Assembly (NCBI GenBank): GCA_015233565.1
Contig: JADFXM010000026.1
Span: forward strand, 41,469 to 105,468
DNA: 64,000 nt
Reading direction: 5' to 3'
Source: Candidatus Rifleibacteriota bacterium
Lineage (GTDB): Bacteria > Muiribacteriota > Ozemobacteria > Ozemobacterales > Ozemobacteraceae
Under the pieces are notes generated by a model. It had not been told where the DNA came from and did not search any database. It saw only the letters and a list, made by a program, of their open reading frames with translations. The position numbers were made by a program, and so were the translations under genes. Positions within the stretch are counted from its first letter, which is position 1; every line of letters begins with the position of its first letter. Positions 44,349 to 52,700 of this stretch are shown here, piece after piece.

Positions 44349-45881
44349 TTGAATCTGACTAATTTGCGGATCGACAAGCTGATCAGGACTATTTTTTTCA
44401 TTTTTTTTGGAACTGTTTTTTGCTCTTTGCCGTTACTTGCAGCTGACTCACCTTCATCGAATAGTAATAACTCTGTAATTTCAGATGTTTTAGGATATTT
44501 TGACAATTACGGTAACTTGCAGACCTCAAATAAAACTGAGAAAGGTGACCAATCGGAAACAACCGGGAAACCGGAAAAACAGTTTTATTCCTTTGTTCGA
44601 AGCTATGGAACCTCAGGCCATGGGACAGACCAACTCATGTTTCCAAAAGGCCTAGCCGTTTCTCCGAATTCTAAACGTCTGGCAGTTGCTGATTCGGAAA
44701 ATAACCGCGTAATTATTTTTAAAATTATCCTTGAAGAAAATTCAGAGAAACAGGTTGCAAAAAAAGTCCACCCTTCGATTGAAAATCTGCAAAAGCACCT
44801 GGAAAAGCTCCACCCAAAGAATACTGGCCAACCGCCACATTTCCCTATTTCCCTCGAATTTGAAAAAGTAATCGGAGATATCTGGCCCTGGGAAGGAACC
44901 AATTACCCAAAAGATCCACCGGACGCATATCGTGAAATTGACAATTCAGATGGACTGACTCCACCCCGAGCCCTGGATGGAAGAGCATATCATGGCGGTG
45001 AAGCCCGTATCAGACCAGCAAATATGGTTCCAATGGATCACTTCAATCATCCAGAAACTTTGACCTGGCTGGATTCAGAAAAACTTCTTGTTGCTGACAC
45101 AGGAAATCACAGAATAAAATGCGTAAGCATTTCAGGGGAAATTTTGTGGATCCTGGGACAGGAAGGCTGGAAAGATGGCTATTTTCACTCCCCAAAAGGG
45201 ATTGATGTCGATCAGGAAGGAAAAATCCTTGTTGCCGAACCCAGGGCAAAGTTTATTCGCGGATTAGGCATGGATTTGCTGCAACGGCAACGAACACAGG
45301 GAAATCGTCTACAGATCTTCAATCCGGATCTGACATTCAAAACAGCTCTAGGACACATGCATCATATGTCAGGAGATTTCGAAAGACAGTACAAGGATTT
45401 AGTCAGAATCAGGATAACTCCAAAAGGTGATTACATGTTGTCTGATTCAGGCAATAATAGAGTGATTCTGTTAGACGGTTTTTTCAAAACCCGAAAAATT
45501 TTGGAAGAATGGCCCTATTGTACACTGCACTATCCATATGGTGTCGATGCTAATGAAGATGGATTGATGCTAATTTGCGATACCGCCAACAATCGCGTTT
45601 TGATTCTGTCGGATGATGGAAGTGTTATCTATCAAATTTTGGGATGTAAAGGAATAATGGATGGGCAATTCAGTCTCCCACGTGAAGCCAAATTTGGCCC
45701 GAAAGGCTTTTTGTTCATTGCCGACACCGGAAATTGCCGCATACAAATTTTTAAAGGGCCTTTCCAGGAAAAAGAACAGAAGCCCCCGGAGATTATTGCA
45801 ACCCCGACTCCAAAATTTGAATTGCCGCCGGATTTTCCTCGGAGCAAGCCTCAGGAAAGTTATGATAAAAACTTTTTCTGA
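44349..45881 (+). CDS. Exported NHL-repeat beta-propeller protein
   Basis: 510 residues from a TTG start with GGAGGGG 4 bases upstream. Signal peptide about 10-32 (TIFFIFFGTVFCSLPLLAAD). NHL blades are clear: MFPKGLAVSPNSKRLAVADS, then KLLVADTGNHRIKCVS, YMLSDSGNNRVILLD, LMLICDTANNRVLILS and LFIADTGNCRIQIFKG. A six-bladed propeller with a Lys-rich insertion between blades 1 and 2 is likely. Such proteins bind partners or carry surface roles. It stands alone with no visible partner. Confidence 0.85.
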   Translation: MNLTNLRIDKLIRTIFFIFFGTVFCSLPLLAADSPSSNSNNSVISDVLGYFDNYGNLQTSNKTEKGDQSETTGKPEKQFYSFVRSYGTSGHGTDQLMFPKGLAVSPNSKRLAVADSENNRVIIFKIILEENSEKQVAKKVHPSIENLQKHLEKLHPKNTGQPPHFPISLEFEKVIGDIWPWEGTNYPKDPPDAYREIDNSDGLTPPRALDGRAYHGGEARIRPANMVPMDHFNHPETLTWLDSEKLLVADTGNHRIKCVSISGEILWILGQEGWKDGYFHSPKGIDVDQEGKILVAEPRAKFIRGLGMDLLQRQRTQGNRLQIFNPDLTFKTALGHMHHMSGDFERQYKDLVRIRITPKGDYMLSDSGNNRVILLDGFFKTRKILEEWPYCTLHYPYGVDANEDGLMLICDTANNRVLILSDDGSVIYQILGCKGIMDGQFSLPREAKFGPKGFLFIADTGNCRIQIFKGPFQEKEQKPPEIIATPTPKFELPPDFPRSKPQESYDKNFF

Positions 45882-46382
45882 TTTCATGCCGCTCTCTCCC
45901 GGAGACAAACAGGCACTTTAATCTAATGAATTCAGTTCAATTGCCAAAAGCTGGTCCCTGTTCCCCCAAATCTCCCAAAATCTTCTGTTGAAGAGAGTTA
46001 CAAGTGGTTAAGAACTCAATAGTATTTTTCTAACTTTGTTGCATTCATGATAACTTCGACAATTTTAATCCGAAGTTCCGGACGCAAAATCTATTGAAAC
46101 CCTGATCTGTAAACGAATTTAAGGCATTTTTCAGACGGTTTTTACTGGATAGTAGGAAAACCCTTGAAACCATCTTCAAATGCTATTTTCAGGCGTCAAA
46201 TTTACATGGACAGAAAAAGCAGGCAAAAAAGGCTTCTTTTTGGCTTCAGTTCATAACAAGAGGGCTTTTTCACTCGGGAACTTCGGTTTAATGGGTTTGT
46301 CTTCGTTCTCTCATCTGGAGTTGATTTATCTGCCAATTGATGTTAAGTTAATTTCGAATTTTAACATTCTACCGAGGAAAAA
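45882..46382. other. Gap, nothing recognised
   Basis: About 500 bases without a supported gene. A 69-codon frame at 46180-46389 lacks a ribosome binding site and overlaps the next start. No repeat copy recognised. Confidence 0.4.
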
Positions 46383-46670
46383 ATGCTAATATCAGTCTCA
46401 CGTGAAGATCCCGAATTGTCTCTACAAGGTTATGAAATTGAGGCCGAACTGAAAACAGATGAATTGGGGAGAATTCATCTCGAAATGGATGACGGGGAAA
46501 TGCTGGACAATGACGATGATTTCCTCTCCCTTTGCACAATTATTGATGCAACAATGGAGGAAGTGCAAACCCTGAAAACGGCCGGCTTCGACGTCAAATT
46601 TAAACTGGACAAAGAATTGATGCTTTTAAGGGGCTTTGTCTCCGGAAGATTCGAAGAAAAAGATTGTTAA
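46383..46670 (+). CDS. Small acidic protein, unknown
   Basis: 95 residues, strongly acidic (many Asp/Glu, for example LEMDDGEMLDNDDDFLSL), with GAGG about 6 bases before the ATG. No signal peptide, no Cys-binding motif. Composition and site support a real cytoplasmic protein. It ends 8 bases before the convergent TPR-barrel gene. Function unknown. Confidence 0.6.
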   Translation: MLISVSREDPELSLQGYEIEAELKTDELGRIHLEMDDGEMLDNDDDFLSLCTIIDATMEEVQTLKTAGFDVKFKLDKELMLLRGFVSGRFEEKDC

Positions 46671-46678
46671 TTTACACA

Positions 46679-49192
46679 CTAAAACAACAAATCGATTCCA
46701 CCACTGATTAAGTTTACACTTTGATTGGGGTCGTAAACTCTTTCCCAGACTTTTTCGTTATGAGCTGCTTGCCATTCACTCACAAAGTGTTGTGAAGAAT
46801 ATGAGAAATACCCCTTTATCCATGAAGCAAAACGATAGGTAGTCGAAAAAGCCCATCCACTTAAATACAAGTCCGGAATGGTGTAGGCAAAAGCCTCTTC
46901 GCTATCAATGTATAATCGCCTGTCCCCCCACCACCCTGAGAGGTCGAAAGATAACTTTTTCTCGGGGGTGAATTTGACTTTCCCTTTTATCGAATCCGCT
47001 GTTGAACCACTCGAAGGGCGTATGCTCCCACCATCGAATTTGATTCGGGTAAGCCCACCTTCCACTGTCACTCTTGGGTCAGGCGAATAGCATGTCATGA
47101 AGTCAACCTGGCGGGAAGTCAGCCCATCATAAGAGGCTTCGTCCAACTCTAAACCAAACGCCCATTCAGGATTACAGTGATACCAAAAATTTGCTCCCAA
47201 TGGAATTGCACCATCGCAAACAGGGTCTTCGCTTTGAAAAGATAATACGTGAAAATTCCCTGTAAATTCCTTGGTAAAATCATATTTCAATTTAAAAGTG
47301 GTCAATTTTTCACCGAAGTCATATGCTCCTTTGGACTTTGTGAGCAAATGTTCATCGGAGTATGATACAGCCGCCATTATTCCCTCATCCAAATATTTAA
47401 CCACCTCTGAAATTCTTTCATGCTTAGCCTTATAGGCACCAAAATTCACGTTTGTGTAGCTTGTCCCAACATCCCAATTGATGTAGTTGGTAATTGCATC
47501 CAAATCAGCTTTCACAGCTTCATTGAGTGGGTTTTTCTTCAAAATAGCTCTAAAAATATCTGTCGCTGCTCTTTTTTGATTGATTTTCATCAAAGCCCAG
47601 GCTTTGGAAATTTGCATATCCACATTTTCCGGATAAATTGAATATATTTGAATTGCATCTAAAAACCTGTCGGTTTCCAAATACAATCGGGCCGCTCTTT
47701 CGTCGTATTCACTATCCAATGACTGAGATTTCAGTAAATTCAGTATTCGTTCTGCATCATTGTAAAATTTTCCATCCAGATAATTATCAACAGCAGATAA
47801 CAGCTCACTTTTAGACATGGGTGATCCATCAGCCTTACTTTCAAAATTGCGAGCAACCTTTTGAAAGATCTTTCTGGCATCCTCAATACGGGAAGTTGCA
47901 AAATAAATTGCAGCATTTCTTTTCTCAAGATCGTAGCCAGGAGCTTCCTTTGCCAGTTTATCGAGGAGCCCTTTCGCTTCTGAGTATTCCGGAGCTAACA
48001 TTAGAGAATCAATTGCCAAAAGTCTTGTGGCCCTTGGAGTTTTTGAATACTGCGCTGCCAATTCGTAAAAACGAGCGGCTTTTCGGAAAGATTTCGCCTT
48101 GAAATACAGCTCAGCAATCCGGATTGAATAATCATAGCTGCTCATTGATTCAGGAAGATCCTTAAGAAGATCTGCCGACTTTTTAAATCGGCCTTCTTCT
48201 TCGTAAAGTCCAGCTAAATGCAGCTTCTTTTGGGTAATAATATTTTTTTGAACAAACCCTTCTGAAATTTGGTTTTCAATCTGCTCAATTTCAAGTTTAT
48301 CAATTTCGCTTAAGGCATTATTCAGTTCCATATTCAGCGGGAAGGATTTTTTTGCACTTGCCAGGTAGGTTTGTGCTTCCTCAAATTTTCCCTGTCGATA
48401 AAGGGAAAGCCCTAACCCAAGCTTACAATCAGGATTATTTGGGTCAATGGAATAGTATTTAAAGGACTCGGAATAGTTTTTCAGATGATATTCTATATCA
48501 CCGAGTTTGATTGAAGCAGTGGCATTACCGGGATCTCTTGAAAGAATGGATTTACCGAGTTCCCGGGCGGCACCAAAATCCTTCATGGCTATCAAAGTAA
48601 CCAATTTTCCCTGCCATCCCTCCAAAAGATTGGGGCTATTTCTTATTGCCAGGTCATACCAATATAATGCATCTGAAAAATTTCCCGCTAAATAATTTTC
48701 CCATCCAGTAAAAAGAATCGGCTTGACCGCTCTTGGATTCTTTTTTAAATACTCCGACAGAGTATTTATAGCTTGTTGAAATAATGAGATGCTTTCATAT
48801 AAAGAGACAGTCTGAACGAGGATTTCTTCGTTACCGTTTCCGGACTTTAAATTGGCTGCCATTTCATCAGCCAGAACTTTGGCATTCACCCACTTTATCG
48901 GAATCCGATACAATTCTGAAAGACCAATCAATGCCTTTCGATTGTTAGGATTTTTTCCAAGCAAAGCCAAAAGTTCTTTTTCATTTTCCCCGGCATAGAT
49001 CACGGCAGGAAACCAAATCAACAAAATCAAAAATATAAAAGACGTTTGAACAATTAGCCGATTAATGAAAGCTGGTTTAAGTGGGAATGAATTTCCCACG
49101 GATTTTCCAGAATTAGTATTTATTGAAAAGTGTGGAGCAAATCCTACACAATATTGCAAGAAGCTCATAAGTAACGCAAACGGTCTTTTCAT
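46679..49192 (-). CDS. TPR protein with C-terminal outer-membrane barrel (YaiO-like)
   Basis: About 837 residues from ATG 49192 (GGGAG then ACAGGA before it). A signal/anchor helix lies about 50-68 residues in (LIVQTSFIFLILLIWFPAVI). Many TPR units follow (about 75-590), then a beta-strand-rich end (about 600-837) with aromatic alternation and a terminal GGIDLLF, as in outer-membrane barrels after TPRs (YaiO-type). Such proteins export or assemble surface polysaccharide. The N-terminal segment before the helix includes a piece of repeat B (49135-49166), which codes for SFLQYCVGFA, so the original start may have been replaced. Confidence 0.8.
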   Translation of the reverse strand: MKRPFALLMSFLQYCVGFAPHFSINTNSGKSVGNSFPLKPAFINRLIVQTSFIFLILLIWFPAVIYAGENEKELLALLGKNPNNRKALIGLSELYRIPIKWVNAKVLADEMAANLKSGNGNEEILVQTVSLYESISLFQQAINTLSEYLKKNPRAVKPILFTGWENYLAGNFSDALYWYDLAIRNSPNLLEGWQGKLVTLIAMKDFGAARELGKSILSRDPGNATASIKLGDIEYHLKNYSESFKYYSIDPNNPDCKLGLGLSLYRQGKFEEAQTYLASAKKSFPLNMELNNALSEIDKLEIEQIENQISEGFVQKNIITQKKLHLAGLYEEEGRFKKSADLLKDLPESMSSYDYSIRIAELYFKAKSFRKAARFYELAAQYSKTPRATRLLAIDSLMLAPEYSEAKGLLDKLAKEAPGYDLEKRNAAIYFATSRIEDARKIFQKVARNFESKADGSPMSKSELLSAVDNYLDGKFYNDAERILNLLKSQSLDSEYDERAARLYLETDRFLDAIQIYSIYPENVDMQISKAWALMKINQKRAATDIFRAILKKNPLNEAVKADLDAITNYINWDVGTSYTNVNFGAYKAKHERISEVVKYLDEGIMAAVSYSDEHLLTKSKGAYDFGEKLTTFKLKYDFTKEFTGNFHVLSFQSEDPVCDGAIPLGANFWYHCNPEWAFGLELDEASYDGLTSRQVDFMTCYSPDPRVTVEGGLTRIKFDGGSIRPSSGSTADSIKGKVKFTPEKKLSFDLSGWWGDRRLYIDSEEAFAYTIPDLYLSGWAFSTTYRFASWIKGYFSYSSQHFVSEWQAAHNEKVWERVYDPNQSVNLISGGIDLLF
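49135..49166 (+). repeat. Repeat B end inside a coding region
   Basis: About 32 bases ending in CACAATATTGCAAGAAGCTC, matching the B right end (TATACAATATTGCAAGAAGCTC). It lies within the N-terminal codons of the minus-strand TPR-barrel gene. Confidence 0.55.
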
Positions 49193-49267
49193 TCCTGTCT
49201 CCCGGTTGGAATCTTTCGACAAGAAGACGCCGTTTCGTTACAATGAAAAAGAATTGTTTCGCTCAAA

Positions 49268-49596
49268 GTCAGACTCCCTGATTTAGAAGGAACTCATTTG
49301 GCACAATTTTGAAGAATGTTACTACCGGATAAAAACTGACCCAGGCACCGCCGGAATACTGACCCACGTTGCCGTGTGGCAACATTTAACTCTTCTGACC
49401 AAGCTTTTTCTTTAGTTGCTGCTTTTCTTTGGTGCATCTTTTTTTTCTTTTATGGTGGGTCAGAAATTAGCCGGGCCTACCATTGAAGAATTTTCAGCAC
49501 AAATTAACACTTTTTTTCCTTGAAAAGTGCCAGATGAATTTCCGGTTGGAAACTCTGAATTTCTGATCAATTCAAATACGCATCAGGATATCTGAA
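49268..49596 (+). repeat. Dispersed repeat E, copy 3 (interrupted)
   Basis: The left part 49268-49316 and right part 49483-49596 join to match the reverse complement of 28061-28183. The 166 bases between are a separate element. Confidence 0.75.
49317..49482 (+). mobile_element. IS21-like non-autonomous element (166 bp)
   Basis: Bounded by the 8-bp direct repeat TTGAAGAA (49309-49316 and 49483-49490). Ends are TG...CA. The left end (TGTTACTACCGGATAAAAAC then TGACCCA) and the inverted right end (TGGTAGGCCCGGCTAATTTC then TGACCCA) match, with further inner TGACCCA copies, as in IS21-family ends. It has no transposase gene. Repeat E copy 1 at 28061-28183 shows the same site without the insertion, so the boundaries are directly supported. 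Confidence 0.75.
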
Positions 49597-49632
49597 AGTG
49601 GAAGTTTTGCCACCAAAAAATTTAGATGTTAC

Positions 49633-49672
49633 AAAAAACTCCTCCCTTAAAATTCTTTGGGAGGAGTTTTTT
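49633..49672 (-). terminator. Terminator of the giant lipoprotein operon
   Basis: AAAAAACTCCTCCC pairs with GGGAGGAGTTTTTT (14 bp) around a 12-base loop, with T tracts on both strands. It could work in both directions. It lies 30 bases past the stop of the minus-strand gene. Confidence 0.9.
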
Positions 49673-49702
49673 TTGCAAATCGAGCGATTTACTTAATAAG
49701 AG

Positions 49703-52700
49703 TTATCTCATACGGAAGTATTGCATACCATCAGCATCCGCCACAAGAATCCAGAAATCTTTCAAACTCATTGGTGTTGGGTTCTTCGTGAACAGTGCAA
49801 CGCAAGATGGGGCATTCAAACGTCCTTGATAGGTCTTTAGTTGGGATGAGGTATCAAGTGTGAAAATCGGGTTGCTATCCAAATTGTCGTTAAAATAGCG
49901 AAGTCGGTTTTGCTCGGCTTCAGTTACAACAAATTGGTTAACGTTATCCGGTGCGGATGAGTCAAGAACGTTGTACATCCAGACCATCGAAACTTTGGAA
50001 TTAATGCTTGAAGGATTGGCTGCAGTGAAGTAAGGAGTTGGCTGTGATTGGCTGATGCTTCCGTCTGCCGCTATGTCAAGCTTATACAAACCCCCGTCAT
50101 CAGCACTGATAGCCGCAATTCTTGCTGCAGAGAAATTTCCATCTTCCGCAACAACTTTAAATGGGAAATTTGAAGGATTAGAAATGTCTCCTCGAATAGA
50201 GGTCACCTGAAGGTTATCGGTAACAACAAAAGCTGAACTGGCGCTATCGGGACCAACCTGGAAGTATTCAAGGAACCGTCCAGTCGGCAAAGTGGGCAAT
50301 TTGTTATCGGGGTCAATGATATCTCCGTAAGCTCCTGATGGCAAACCTGAATTATCAAGCACCTGTTGAGTTATGGCAAGTGACCCGTTGATTGGTTTCC
50401 TGAGAGCGAGCAGAACATTCCCAATTCCGAAAAGATCTCTGAACGGATCGTTCAGTCCTGTATACCATTGAGTCTGATTTGAAGAGAAAACATTCAGGTT
50501 AAACTGGTTCCCAGACAAGTTCTCATCAATCGGAATAGAGATGATTTTTTCCTGGAAGACAAGGAACAAACGCGCCGGAGTAGTGGGTGTATTCCAAGCG
50601 GTATCGGGAAGTAGTTTTATTGGCGCTCCGGAGGGTTGTGTCATTCCAAGGTCGGACCACGATTGGAAGGCATAGAACGCCAGATGATTTCTAATCTGCT
50701 CCGGAGCATTGTTTACAACACTTCCCAGGTCTTTGCTTACTAATCCAACGACTGAAAGGAAAAGAGTCGGGCTATTTGGATCAAAAGTTCCAGCCTGGAA
50801 AGTAAGTGTTGCCACTCCCAAGACAGGGGAAAATGCCACGCCAATCGGGAATGAATTTGTTGCTGCGGAAGTAACAGCTCCTGATTGTCCTGGTTTCAAA
50901 TTCGCAATCTCCGTTAAAGTGAAACTAGCCAATCCCAAACCAGATGGTTCAATGGATGCAGGAATTTGATCATTTGCCATATCAGCAAATGAAACTTCAA
51001 CAGTAGTGGAGTTGATAAATTTTGGAATTGCTCTGAACAACCCTGGGTTTTGAGGAAGAACGAACATTTGGAATGGTTTTGTTGCAAATCTTCCTGTTGA
51101 GGTCTCGAGACCTTGTATTTGGAACGAGTAAGAACCAACAGTAGTTGGAGATCCACCAATAGCTGCTGTTGGGAGGATAGATACTCCAGGAGGCAGATTA
51201 CCACCAACAAGTGACCATGTTATCGGCCCAGAGGCTTGGCCAACAGTGAGCGGATAGCTGAAGTTGTTGGAAACATTAGCAGACGGCAGGAAACTTGGAG
51301 TTGTAATCACCAATGGCGCAGAAACAGTCGTAAATGACCAAACTTTATCAGATGCCATTGGGTTACCAGCAAGATCTTTTACTCCAGCTTTAACAGTTGC
51401 CGTATAAAATGTACCATTAGTTAAAGGCGGTAGAAACCTAAACGTAACGCTGGTGCTATCAGGAGTCCAGAGAAGATTTACAACCTGTCCGACCCCTGGG
51501 GATAAAAGAATCGATGCCGTAGAGAGTGAGTTGATATCCATCGGTTCACTAAAGCGAATGATTAATTCATCTATAATAGGAGCTGCAGTAGCATTCTCTG
51601 TCGGGAGAACTGAGATAATGGTCGGCGGAGTCGTATCTGAAGCCATGACAGTGGTAAATGACCAAACCTGGTCCTGAAGCATATTATTTCCAGCCGCATC
51701 TTTGACAGCAGCTTTCACCGTTGCGATATAAGTGGTCAAATTAGCTAGTGGTGAAGATGGCGTAAAGGTTACACTCGTCTTATCGACACTGACCAATATA
51801 TTTCCGGGAATTTGCGTGCCGAGACCAGCACCTACAATGTTTCTGCCACTGGAAGAATTAGATCTGCCACTTGTGAGGAGCATTGTCTGTGTGGCCAGAG
51901 TTATGTTTGCTGCAGTAAGCGTTGTGACATCCATCGGTTCACTGAATTGAACTACCAATGGCGCATTTACCGCAATCCCGGTGGCACCGCTGGCCGGAGA
52001 GACTGAGGCAATAGTCGGGGGGGTTGTATCCGGAGGCATAACAGTTGTAAAGGCCCAGACTTTGTCCTGACCCAAACTATTTCCCGATCCGTCTTTTACA
52101 GCCGCTTTCACCGTTGCGGTATAATTTGTTAAATAACTCAATGGTGAAGATGGTGTAAAGGTTACACTCGTCTTATCGCCACTGAAACTGATGTTTCCGA
52201 GAACTGGAGTTCCGCTTCCAACACCCATTACGAAGTTTCTTCCACTGGCAGAGATGGATTTTCCACTTGTCAGTAAGCCAGGATTTGCAACCAATGTAAT
52301 GTTTGTTGTGGTAAAGGTTGTTGAATCCATCGCTTTATTAAAAAGTATTGTTATGGAAGTACCTGTTCCAACACCAGTGGCACCATCAGCTGGGAAAACC
52401 GAAACAATTCCCAAAGTTTGTGGCTGAGGTGCTGGAGCTGGGTTAATTTGGATTGAGACGTTAGCCCCAGTTGTCCTCCCCTTCGAGTCGCTGACCGAAA
52501 TTCTGAAAGAAAATGTACCAGTGGCTGTTGGAGTTCCGGAGATATTTCCGCTAGTGCTCAGAGATAACCCATCCGGAAGGTTTCCAGTGGTTAACTGGAA
52601 CGAATATGGAGGAAATCCTCCTGATACCGTGAATGATCCTACGTATGCTTTATTCACTTCGCCTGCTGTAGGCAGAGAACCTGAAATAACCAAATCGTTT

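Larger units (their letters stand above)
49223..49702. other. Intergenic region with nested repeats
   Basis: Holds repeat E split by an IS21-like element, then the terminator of the giant Ig-like lipoprotein gene. No gene. Confidence 0.7.

Noticed and set aside
46180..46389. 69-codon plus-strand frame before the small acidic protein
   Set aside because: No ribosome site and it overlaps the well-supported start at 46383.
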